Source: DASWIG01 sp965371445
GTDB taxonomy: Bacteria > Acidobacteriota > Thermoanaerobaculia > Multivoradales > J023
Direction of reading: 5' to 3'
Assembly (NCBI GenBank): GCA_965371445.1
Contig: CBDUYN010000176.1
Span: forward strand, 1-21,098
Length of the DNA stretch: 21,098 nucleotides
In this document: piece after piece, positions 13,902-21,098 of the stretch
How the letters are laid out: each line of letters begins with the position of its first letter
Numbering within the stretch: the stretch's first letter is position 1
Notes under the pieces: model-generated
The model's database searches: none
Told to the model about the DNA's origin: nothing
What the model saw: the letters and a program-made list of their open reading frames with translations, nothing else
Program-made: the position numbers and the translations under genes

Positions 13902-15506
13902 ATGAGCGATTCAAAGACCGCGACCTCCACCGCCCCGGCGGCGACCACCGACGAGCACGAGGCCATGACGGAGCTGGAGAGCCGTCTCCGGGCGTCCCGC
14001 CTCGGGGGTGGCGAGAAGCGCATCGAGCGCCAGCACGAAGCGGGCAAGCTCACCGCCCGCGAGCGCCTGGACCTCTTGCTCGATCCCGGCTCCTTCGCCG
14101 AGGTCGACGCGCTCGTCACCCACCGTTGCCGCGACTTCGGCATGGAAGAGCAGAAGGTCCCCGGCGACGGTGTGGTCTCGGGGTACGGGACGATCGACGG
14201 ACGCCTGGTCTACGTTTTTGCCCAGGACTTCACCGTTTTTGGCGGGTCGCTTTCGGAGACCAACGCCGCCAAGATCTGCAAGGTCATGGACCTGGCGGTC
14301 GAGAACGGCGCCCCGATCATCGGCCTGAACGACTCCGGCGGCGCCCGCATCCAGGAGGGCGTGGCCTCGCTCGGCGGCTACGCCGACATCTTCCTGCGCA
14401 ACACCCTGACCTCGGGGGTCGTGCCCCAGATCTCGGCGATCATGGGCCCCTGCGCCGGTGGAGCAGTCTACTCGCCGGCCCTGACCGACTACATCTTCAT
14501 GGTCGAGGGGACGAGCTACATGTTCGTCACCGGCCCCGACGTCGTCAAGACGGTGACCCACGAGGAGGTGACCAAGGAAGAGCTCGGCGGCGCCCAGACC
14601 CACCTGGCGAAATCCGGCGTCGCCCATTTCGCCCTGCCCAATGACGCCGCCTGCCTCGCCGCGATCCGGGAGCTCCTCTCCTACCTGCCGTCGAACAACC
14701 TCGAGGACCCTCCCGGGGGCACGAGCGACGACGATCCGAGCCGCGAGGACCCAGGCCTCGACTCGCTCGTGCCGGTCGATCCCAACAAGCCCTACGACAT
14801 CAAGCGTCTGATCGCCGGAGTGGTCGACGACGGCCGTTTCCTGGAGGTCCAGGCCGACCACGCGAAAAACATCGTCGTCGGCTTCGCCCGGCTCGCCAAT
14901 CAGACGGTGGGCGTCGTCGCCAACCAGCCGGCCTACCTCGCCGGCGTGCTCGACATCGACGCCTCCTTGAAAGGGGCGCGGTTCGTCAGATTCTGCGACG
15001 CCTTCAACGTTGCGCTGGTGACGTTCGAGGACGTGCCGGGCTTCTTGCCGGGCACCCAGCAGGAGTTCGGCGGCATCATCAAGCACGGCGCCAAGCTCCT
15101 CTACGCCTACTCGGAGGCGACGGTACCGAAAGTGACCGTCATCACCCGCAAGGCCTACGGCGGGGCCTACTGCGTCATGTCCTCAAAACACATCCGCACC
15201 GACGTGAACTTCGCCTATCCGACGGCGGAGATCGCGGTCATGGGACCCGAAGGGGCGGTCAACATCCTCTATCGCCGCGAGCTGGCCGAGGCCGTGGACG
15301 AGCAGGACCTCGCCGCGCGGCGCGCCGTGCGGGTGGCCGAGTACCGGGAGAAGTTCTCGAATCCCTACATCGCGGCCGAGCGGGGCTTCATCGACGCCGT
15401 GATCGCACCGCGAAAAACGCGCACCCGCCTCGTCCGGGCGCTGCGCCAACTCGCCGGCAAGCGCCAGAGCGTACCGCGCAAGAAACACGGTAACCTTCCT
15501 CTCTGA
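13902..15506 (+). CDS. Acyl-CoA carboxylase carboxyltransferase (beta) subunit, propionyl-CoA carboxylase type
   Basis: A 534-residue carboxyltransferase that moves the carboxyl group from biotin to an acyl-CoA (often propionyl-CoA, giving methylmalonyl-CoA). Family motifs: 'GKLTARERLDLLLDPGSF' near the N-terminus, 'GGSLSETNAAKICKVMDLA', 'NDSGGARIQEGVASLGGYAD', 'MGPCAGGAVYSPALTDYIF', 'VTGPDVVKTVTHEEVTKEEL', 'DVPGFLPGTQQE' and 'PTAEIAVMGPEGAVNILY'. At the known acyl-chain specificity position ('YGGAYxVM') it has Cys424, where propionyl-CoA carboxylases usually have Asp. No biotin carboxylase, biotin carrier or methylmalonyl-CoA mutase gene is adjacent in the window. GGAGGAG lies about 9 nt before the ATG. 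Confidence 0.94.
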   Translation: MSDSKTATSTAPAATTDEHEAMTELESRLRASRLGGGEKRIERQHEAGKLTARERLDLLLDPGSFAEVDALVTHRCRDFGMEEQKVPGDGVVSGYGTIDGRLVYVFAQDFTVFGGSLSETNAAKICKVMDLAVENGAPIIGLNDSGGARIQEGVASLGGYADIFLRNTLTSGVVPQISAIMGPCAGGAVYSPALTDYIFMVEGTSYMFVTGPDVVKTVTHEEVTKEELGGAQTHLAKSGVAHFALPNDAACLAAIRELLSYLPSNNLEDPPGGTSDDDPSREDPGLDSLVPVDPNKPYDIKRLIAGVVDDGRFLEVQADHAKNIVVGFARLANQTVGVVANQPAYLAGVLDIDASLKGARFVRFCDAFNVALVTFEDVPGFLPGTQQEFGGIIKHGAKLLYAYSEATVPKVTVITRKAYGGAYCVMSSKHIRTDVNFAYPTAEIAVMGPEGAVNILYRRELAEAVDEQDLAARRAVRVAEYREKFSNPYIAAERGFIDAVIAPRKTRTRLVRALRQLAGKRQSVPRKKHGNLPL

Positions 15507-15541
15507 GGCGGTCGGGGAACCGGGCGGTCCGGCTACCTGCC

Positions 15542-17239
<1,698 letters not shown>

Positions 17240-17294
17240 AGCGTTCTCCCTCTATTGGTTCCGCCGTGCCTACCCGACGCGTTGACGCGCCCGG

Positions 17295-19061
17295 TTAGTA
17301 GTACCGGCCGGTCATCTCCGGGTGGAGGCGACGGATCAGTGCCGTCTTTTCTTCGAGTAACCGGTCGAGGCGTTGCTCGTCACCTTTTTCTTCGGCCTGA
17401 CGGATCTGCCTCGTCACCTCGTCCAGGCGTCGCTTGGTCCAGCGTCGAACGAGGCCGGAGAGAGCCTCGTCGAGGCCTCCGTCTCCGGAATCGGACTCTT
17501 CTAGCAGAAGACGGGCCATCCGGTCAATAGCGCCGCCTTCGCTCGACAGCTTCGCCAAAACCTCGTTTGCGGCGGGCACATGCCCACCCTCACTTCTATA
17601 TAGAGCGCAAAACGCGGCGTAAATATTCCGGCAATCTTCATCCAGGAATATTTCTTCGGGGGGTAAGGGGTGCGGCAAGCGCGGCGGAGGGTCGTTTTCA
17701 AAGAGCAGATGGAGGACTTTTTCCTCGCCGCCGGCCGGGCTCACGTCGGTGGCGCGCTCCTTGCGCGACGGATCGTAATAGAGATTCGACCCCACCTTCT
17801 TGTGGAAGACGTTCTCCGGAACCCCAAGATCTTGTGCCGCCCGCCGCGTATAGTCGCTCCGGGCGACGTCGTTGCGGACCTGGCGCAGGACCTCGGAGAT
17901 CGCCTGGGCGGCACGGGCGTTGGCGGCCGGCGTGCGGACGACCGGGGTCAGGCGCTCGATCTCGAGCCACACGGCGTCCTGTGCATTCTCGACGACGGCC
18001 CGGACCGCCTCCGGGCCCTCCGCGAGGCGGAGCGAATCAGGATCTTCGCCGGCGGGAAACTTCGCCCGGCGCACGTGGAGGCTCGCCTGGAGGAGCACCG
18101 GCAGGGCGCGCTGGAAGGCCTTCTCGCCGGCCTCGTCGCCGTCGTAGGCGATCACGACCTCGTCGACGTAGCGTCCGAGGAGCCGCGCCTGGTCGGCGGT
18201 GAGCGCCGTCCCCATGCCGGCAACGGCGCCGCCGACGCCGCTCGCCACCGCGCCGACGACATCGAAGTAGCCCTCGACGAGAAGCGCCCGGCTGCTTTCC
18301 CGGAGCGCTTTTTTGGCCTGGTGGAAGCCGTAGAGGAGCCGGCCCTTGTGGAACTCGTCGGTCTCGCTCGTGTTGACGTACTTGGCCTGATCGTCGCCGA
18401 GGGTGCGTCCGCCAAAACCCACCAGGCGTCCGTTGGGGGCGTGGATGGGGAACATCAGGCGGTGGCGGAAGCGGTCGTAGGTGTCACCGGACTTGGAGCT
18501 CGTGCCGACGAGGCCGGCGGCGGCGAGGTCGGCGACCGGGATCTTACCCTGGAGGGCGGAGAGGAGGTGGCGCCAGCCGTCGGGGGCGTAGCCGAGGCCG
18601 AAGCTTGAGACGAGCTCGCGGGGGATGCGGCGGTCCTCGAGGTAGCTGCGGGCGAATTCGCTCGCCTTGAGCTCGCGCTGGAAGAAAGCGGCGGCGGCTT
18701 CCAAGACCTGGGTGAGGTCTCTTTTCTCGCCTCCCGGTCCGCGGGCGGGGGCGGAGGGCAGGGGGATGCCGTAGCGCTGCGCCAGGGCCTCGATGGCGGC
18801 GGGGAAGTCGTCGCCCGAGTGCTGCATGTGGAGCTTGATGGCGTCGCCGCCGGCGCCGCAGCCGAAGCAGTAGTAAAGCCCGTTGTCGGCGTCGACCGAG
18901 AACGACGGCGTCTTCTCCTTGTGGAAGGGGCAAAGACCCTTGTAGCGGCTGCCGCCGGTGCGTTTGAGGCGCGTCACGTCGCCGGCGACGTCGAGGATGT
19001 CGACGGCGTCGCGGACCGCCTGGACGAGCTGCGGCGTCAGGTGGATCGAGCCCAGGGCCAT
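17295..19061 (-). CDS. dnaG: DNA primase DnaG
   Basis: A 588-residue primase that makes RNA primers at the replication fork. The N-terminal zinc ribbon uses Cys44, His47, Cys65 and Cys68 ('CPFHKEKTPSFSV', 'YYCFGCGAGGDAI'). The catalytic core has 'DRFRHRLMFPI' (196-206) and 'GFGGRTL'. The TOPRIM domain has 'LVEGYFDV' (Glu263) and 'IAYDGDEAG' (Asp307, Asp309). A helicase-binding C-terminal region follows, ending 'RRLHPEMTGRYY'. There is no Shine-Dalgarno before the ATG (six C residues precede it) and a strong -10 box lies just 6 nt upstream, so the mRNA may be leaderless. It precedes rpoD as in the macromolecular synthesis operon, but rpsU is not adjacent. Confidence 0.96.
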   Translation of the reverse strand: MALGSIHLTPQLVQAVRDAVDILDVAGDVTRLKRTGGSRYKGLCPFHKEKTPSFSVDADNGLYYCFGCGAGGDAIKLHMQHSGDDFPAAIEALAQRYGIPLPSAPARGPGGEKRDLTQVLEAAAAFFQRELKASEFARSYLEDRRIPRELVSSFGLGYAPDGWRHLLSALQGKIPVADLAAAGLVGTSSKSGDTYDRFRHRLMFPIHAPNGRLVGFGGRTLGDDQAKYVNTSETDEFHKGRLLYGFHQAKKALRESSRALLVEGYFDVVGAVASGVGGAVAGMGTALTADQARLLGRYVDEVVIAYDGDEAGEKAFQRALPVLLQASLHVRRAKFPAGEDPDSLRLAEGPEAVRAVVENAQDAVWLEIERLTPVVRTPAANARAAQAISEVLRQVRNDVARSDYTRRAAQDLGVPENVFHKKVGSNLYYDPSRKERATDVSPAGGEEKVLHLLFENDPPPRLPHPLPPEEIFLDEDCRNIYAAFCALYRSEGGHVPAANEVLAKLSSEGGAIDRMARLLLEESDSGDGGLDEALSGLVRRWTKRRLDEVTRQIRQAEEKGDEQRLDRLLEEKTALIRRLHPEMTGRYY

Positions 19062-19067
19062 GGGGGG

Positions 19068-19096
19068 ATTCTATCTCTGAGTGGCAAGCTTCTCCA
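19068..19096 (-). promoter_or_regulatory. Candidate dnaG promoter (leaderless)
   Basis: On the minus strand TGGAGA (19096-19091) and TAGAAT (19073-19068) are separated by exactly 17 nt. TAGAAT matches five of six -10 bases and TGGAGA four of six -35 bases. The -10 ends 6 nt before the dnaG ATG, so transcription would begin at or next to the A of the start codon. This agrees with the lack of a Shine-Dalgarno. Confidence 0.55.
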
Positions 19097-19143
19097 TTCC
19101 GGGGCCGGAGGTACAAGGCAGAAGGCACGTCGCCTGGCCACCC

Positions 19144-19204
19144 GGGGTTGAAACCCCAGGCTACATCTAGAAGGGCGCCCTTCGGGCTTGGCGGCTGAAG
19201 CCGC
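19144..19204. repeat. REP-like cluster of three short palindromes
   Basis: Three hairpins lie in tandem in the dnaG/19260 intergenic region: GGGGTTGAAACCCC (19144-19157), AAGGGCGCCCTTCGGGC (from 19171), and GCGGCTGAAGCCGC (19191-19204). The last has the same sequence as the GGCGGCTGAAGCCGCC stem repeated around the transposase remnants at 20035 and 20856, so this is probably a dispersed member of the same repeat family. Confidence 0.7.
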
Positions 19205-19223
19205 GGGATTTTGCCGGCCGACA

Positions 19224-19232
19224 TGGTAGGAT
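19224..19232 (+). promoter_or_regulatory. Possible extended -10 promoter for the small ORF at 19260
   Basis: TGGTAGGAT fits an extended -10 (TG-N-TAGGAT). No good -35 is present. Transcription would start near 19239, leaving a leader of about 20 nt that includes GGAGAG ahead of the ATG. Confidence 0.3.
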
Positions 19233-19259
19233 TCACGCAGAACTGCCCGGAGAGACGCC

Positions 19260-19457
19260 ATGCCCACCGCCCAAGAGACCTCCCAAGACCGTGTCCTCAG
19301 AATCGTACAAGAGCTTCCCGCGGACAGCTCCTACGATGAAATCCTCCACGAGCTCGCCTTTCAGCGCATGGTCGACCGCGGTCTGGTGGACGCCAAGGCT
19401 GGGCGTACGGTGAGCAACGAGGAAGCTCTGAAGCGGATCGAGTCGTGGGGCAAATAA
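19260..19457 (+). CDS. Small antitoxin-like protein (orphan)
   Basis: A 65-residue, acidic, mostly helical protein: 'LPADSSYDEILHELAFQRMVDRGLVDAKAGRTVSNEEALKRIESW'. The pattern of a Pro-containing turn, a long helix and a C-terminal 'G.TVS.EEA..R...W' motif is that of the small proteins commonly encoded just before RelE/ParE-type toxins. The match is by pattern, not by search. GGAGAG lies about 6 nt before the ATG. No toxin follows; instead the next gene overlaps its end by 13 nt and encodes an FGE-type membrane protein. It may be an orphan antitoxin-like regulator or unrelated to toxin-antitoxin systems. Confidence 0.6.
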   Translation: MPTAQETSQDRVLRIVQELPADSSYDEILHELAFQRMVDRGLVDAKAGRTVSNEEALKRIESWGK

Positions 19458-19825
19458 GGTGGCTCCGACGCCTCGACCACATTCCTCCCGCCGCGGCCGT
19501 CGCGTCAGGAATCGCCGCCGGAGCCCTGGCCGGAGCCGCCGTAGCGACGACACAGCCGCTCGTCGCGGGTGTCGCCTTCCTCGTACTCCTCGGCTTTGCC
19601 GGCGTCCTGGCCTGGAGCGGCGAGCCGGTCGCGGTCCTCGTGGAAGCCCCGGTAGAGGTACCACCCGAGGAGGGCGAGCCCGAACCGCCGCCGCGAGAAA
19701 GCCTGGTGGAGCTCGTCGCGATCCCCGCGGGTACGTTCCAGATGGGCATCCCCACCCCGCGAAGCGGGGTCGCGTTCGGGCGTTCGGGCGTTCGTTCCGG
19801 GAGACGGCTTCAGCCGTCTTTCTAG
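19445..19825 (+). pseudogene. 5' part of a membrane-anchored FGE-sulfatase domain gene, interrupted
   Basis: The frame starts at GTG, overlapping the end of the preceding small gene by 13 nt. It encodes two likely membrane segments (about residues 14-34 and 38-58, Ala/Val/Leu-rich) and a Pro/Glu linker. It then reaches 'ESLVELVAIPAGTFQMG', which is the typical opening of a formylglycine-generating-enzyme (SUMF1/FGE-sulfatase) domain. Homology stops exactly after Met-Gly (19747). From there the frame runs into CCCCGCGAAGCGGGG and REP palindromes, ending at a chance stop at 19825. The rest of an FGE domain (normally 200 or more residues) is absent here. A matching continuation may begin at 21051. 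Confidence 0.65.
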
Positions 19826-19851
19826 CCCATAGCACGGGCCTTGAGGCCCGT
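19803..19851 (-). repeat. REP-like unit 1 (reverse orientation)
   Basis: Two linked hairpins: GACGGCTTCAGCCGTC (19803-19818), then a spacer with CCATAGC, then ACGGGCCTTGAGGCCCGT (19834-19851). The same pair, in the same relative order, recurs at 20856-20903. In opposite orientation it recurs at 20003-20050 and partly at 21012-21050. Confidence 0.8.
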
Positions 19852-19895
19852 CGCGGGGCCGGCCCAGGTCCCCGGAGTTGACGATCCACGTCCGG

Positions 19896-20019
19896 TCCGC
19901 GATAACGTCTTCGACGCAGATCGTTCGCGCCGCGTCCGCGACGGGCCTCAAGGCCCGTCCGCGATAACGTCTTGGACTCAGGTCGTTCGCGCCGCGTCCG
20001 CGACGGGCCTCAAGGCCCG
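19896..20019. repeat. 62-bp tandem direct repeat, two copies
   Basis: Copy 1 (19896-19957) and copy 2 (19958-20019) both start TCCGCGATAACGTCTT. Both continue through CGTTCGCGCCGCGTCCGCG to the palindrome ACGGGCCTCAAGGCCCGT. They differ at about three positions in the middle. The palindromes are at 19941-19958 and 20003-20020. Confidence 0.85.
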
Positions 20020-20050
20020 TGCTATGGACGAAAAGGCGGCTGAAGCCGCC
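20003..20050 (+). repeat. REP-like unit 2 (forward orientation)
   Basis: ACGGGCCTCAAGGCCCGT (20003-20020), GCTATGGACGAAAA spacer, then GGCGGCTGAAGCCGCC (20035-20050). It is an inverted copy of units 1 and 3. It lies just 16 nt upstream of the ribosome binding site of the first transposase copy. Confidence 0.85.
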
Positions 20051-20075
20051 TGCAAAAGAAGCCGCGAGGTGATTC

Positions 20076-20414
20076 GTGCCCTTTTGTCAGCTCCTCTACC
20101 AATTCGGTTGGGCTACCCAGGATCTGGAGCCTGTCGTCACGCCACGTATCGAAGCCAAGGTCTATGGCTTCCTGCGGATGAAGGCCGTCGAGATGGGTGG
20201 AATGGTCTTTGCCGTCAACGGCATGCCGGATCACGTCCACCTGGTGGCCTCGGTGCCACCCTCGGTGGCCCTTGCCGACTTCGTCGGCCAGCTGAAGGGG
20301 TTCTCGTCGCGCAAGCTCAACCAGGCGAAGCTCCGAGTGAATCCGCTGCTTCAGACGTCCATGAGGAGCTCTACTACCACTTCGTCTGGGCGCCCAGGAA
20401 CCGTGAGCCCGTGA
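20076..20414 (+). pseudogene. Truncated REP-associated Y1 transposase (copy A)
   Basis: The frame starts at GTG with GAGGTGA (20066-20072) upstream and encodes the N-terminal half of an IS200-like Y1 transposase. It reads 'LYQFGWATQ', then 'FLRMKAVEMGGMVFAVNG', the HUH-type motif 'MPDHVHLVASVPPSVAL' and 'DFVGQLKGFSSRKLN'. Homology ends near 20325. The catalytic tyrosine helix found in copy B is missing, and the frame runs on as an unrelated tail to a stop at 20414. It cannot be a complete enzyme. It differs from copy B throughout, so the two are diverged relatives, not a recent duplication. Confidence 0.75.
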
Positions 20415-20842
20415 TCGAGCCGAGAGTCGAACCAGGGCTTCATGGCCATCTGCGGACGAAGGCCGTCGAATTGGGGACGACCGTTTTCGCCGTCAACGGC
20501 ATGCCGGACCACGTCCACGTGGTGGCGTCGGTCCCGCCCAAGGTGGCCCTCGCCGACTTCGTCGGTCAGGTAAAGGGGTTCTCGTCACACGAGATCAACC
20601 GGGACATGGAAGGCCGATTCCAATGGCAGGTCGACTACGGTGTCTTCTCCTTCGATCGCAAGCGACTGCCCAACTACGTGGAATACGTGGAGAACCAGAA
20701 GCGCCATCACGCCGAGAAGGCGACGATTGGGATCCTGGAGCGCACGAGCGGATCTCCCGCCTCGGAGGTCCGCGAGCCGGCTGTGGCGTACAACGACGAA
20801 GCCTGGCGCCAGGAGCTGGAATCCCTCGAAACCGCCGAATGA
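20354..20842 (+). pseudogene. REP-associated Y1 transposase (copy B), start codon lost
   Basis: This is a near-complete IS200-like/RAYT transposase frame that does not share copy A's frame. It has 'ELYYHFVWAPRNREPVI', 'HLRTKAVELGTTVFAVNG', the HUH-type 'MPDHVHVVASVPPKVAL' with both histidines, and 'DFVGQVKGFSSHEINR'. The likely catalytic tyrosine lies in 'LPNYVEYVENQKRHH'. The tail is family-like ('ATIGILE'). By alignment with copy A the start should be at about 20354, where the codon is GAC. The first in-frame candidate is GTG at 20411, which would delete the first strand. Catalytic residues are intact, but expression looks impaired. Such enzymes mobilise REP hairpins via single-stranded DNA. 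Confidence 0.7.
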
Positions 20843-20855
20843 ACCTTCCCCGGCA

Positions 20856-20903
20856 GGCGGCTTCAGCCGCCTTTTCGTCCATAGCACGGGCCTTGAGGCC
20901 CGT
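20856..20903 (-). repeat. REP-like unit 3 (reverse orientation)
   Basis: GGCGGCTTCAGCCGCC (20856-20871), spacer TTTTCGTCCATAGC, then ACGGGCCTTGAGGCCCGT (20886-20903). It begins 14 nt after the stop of transposase copy B and is the exact mirror of unit 2 on the other side of the transposase pair. Confidence 0.87.
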
Positions 20904-20957
20904 AGCGGGGTCGCGCCTCGCAAAGCCGGTCCGATTCTGGTGACGGGGTCGGGGGCC

Positions 20958-20994
20958 GTGGACATCCTCGGGAACGTGGACGTCTTCGGGGAAC
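20958..20994. repeat. Short imperfect tandem repeat
   Basis: GTGGACATCCTCGGGAAC (20958-20975) is followed directly by GTGGACGTCTTCGGGGAAC (20976-20994), then GTGG. It lies between REP units 3 and 4. No coding role is seen. Confidence 0.6.
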
Positions 20995-21011
20995 GTGGCC
21001 GGCCGTTCGCA

Positions 21012-21050
21012 ACAGGCCTCAAGGCCCGTGCTATGGACGAGAAAGGCGGC
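21012..21050 (+). repeat. REP-like unit 4, truncated at its right end
   Basis: ACAGGCCTCAAGGCCCGT (21012-21029, one changed base), spacer GCTATGGACGAGAAA, then only GGCGGC(T) of the second hairpin before unrelated sequence. The truncation marks the proposed right edge of the REP/RAYT block. Confidence 0.75.
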
Positions 21051-21098
21051 TCACTGGGCTACCTTAGGACTCGACCCCGGTGCGGCTCCGAGGAGGGC
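21051..21098 (+). pseudogene. Possible continuation of the interrupted FGE domain gene
   Basis: Joined to ATGGGC at 19742-19747, the bases from 21051 read in frame as Met-Gly-SLGYLRTRPRCGSEEG. FGE domains normally continue after 'TFQMG' with Ser, a short variable stretch, and an acidic 'DEGP' or 'EEGP' motif, which this resembles. Only 48 nt are visible before the window ends, so this is a suggestion. Confidence 0.35.

Larger units (their letters stand above)
19748..21050. mobile_element. REP/RAYT block inserted in the FGE gene
   Basis: About 1.3 kb made of REP-like palindromes in both orientations, a 62-bp tandem duplication, two degenerate Y1 (IS200/RAYT) transposase copies, and further REP palindromes. 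On the left it abuts ATGGGC of the FGE motif; on the right a truncated REP (AAAGGCGGC) abuts TCACTGGGC, which could be the next FGE codons. The limits are inferred from where FGE-like coding stops and may resume. I see no clear target-site duplication, as expected for IS200-type single-strand transposition. Confidence 0.55.

Noticed and set aside
13911..15086. 391-residue minus-strand ORF
   Set aside because: It is antisense to the carboxyltransferase gene, which has a good ribosome binding site and all family motifs.
17240..17294. Terminator or promoter between dnaG and rpoD
   Set aside because: Only a 5-bp GC hairpin (CGCGTTGACGCG) is visible, with no T-run and no convincing promoter boxes. 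Cotranscription is the simpler reading.
19841..20353. N-terminal extension of transposase copy B
   Set aside because: The open frame reads through REP palindromes and copy A in the wrong frame, so it is not homologous protein sequence.

Overview
The window is GC-rich DNA (about two thirds G+C by eye) from a Gram-negative-type bacterium: it encodes a TonB-dependent outer-membrane receptor and a YidC with a large periplasmic domain. Gene content and order (rpmH-rnpA-yidD-yidC-jag-rsmG-parA-parB-bactofilin-lepB, plus dnaG-rpoD and an acyl-CoA carboxylase subunit) fit a chromosomal segment near the replication origin. The organism looks like a member of the Acidobacteriota (perhaps Thermoanaerobaculia) or another deep, GC-rich lineage. 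That assignment is inference from protein style and gene order; no rRNA or phylogenetic marker search was possible.

Region 1 (1-355) is non-coding: two tandem hairpin-bearing repeats and a triple 15-nt repeat ahead of rpmH. Region 2 (356-10232) is one long run of plus-strand genes with very short or overlapping junctions. It holds rpmH, rnpA, yidD and yidC (ribosome, RNase P and membrane insertion), jag, a perfect parS centromere, rsmG, parA, parB, a bactofilin whose start codon overlaps the parB stop, two consecutive type I signal peptidases, a small DUF4845-like membrane protein, and a membrane-anchored alkaline-phosphatase-superfamily protein that seems to have lost its catalytic residues. 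The theme is chromosome segregation plus envelope biogenesis.

Region 3 (10244-13686, minus strand) has a cysteine synthase/MccA-like PLP enzyme and, upstream of it, a TonB-dependent receptor with its own strong terminator. Region 4 (13902-15506) is a lone acyl-CoA carboxylase carboxyltransferase subunit on the plus strand, transcribed divergently from the receptor. Region 5 (15542-19061, minus strand) is the dnaG-rpoD pair. dnaG appears to be transcribed from a promoter so close to its ATG that the mRNA would be leaderless.

Region 6 (19062-21098) is accessory. An orphan antitoxin-like small ORF overlaps the start of a membrane-anchored formylglycine-generating-enzyme (FGE-sulfatase) type gene. 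That gene is cut right after its conserved 'AGTFQMG' motif by about 1.3 kb of REP-like palindromes surrounding two degenerate REP-associated (IS200/Y1-type) transposase copies. The FGE reading frame may resume at 21051, just before the window ends.
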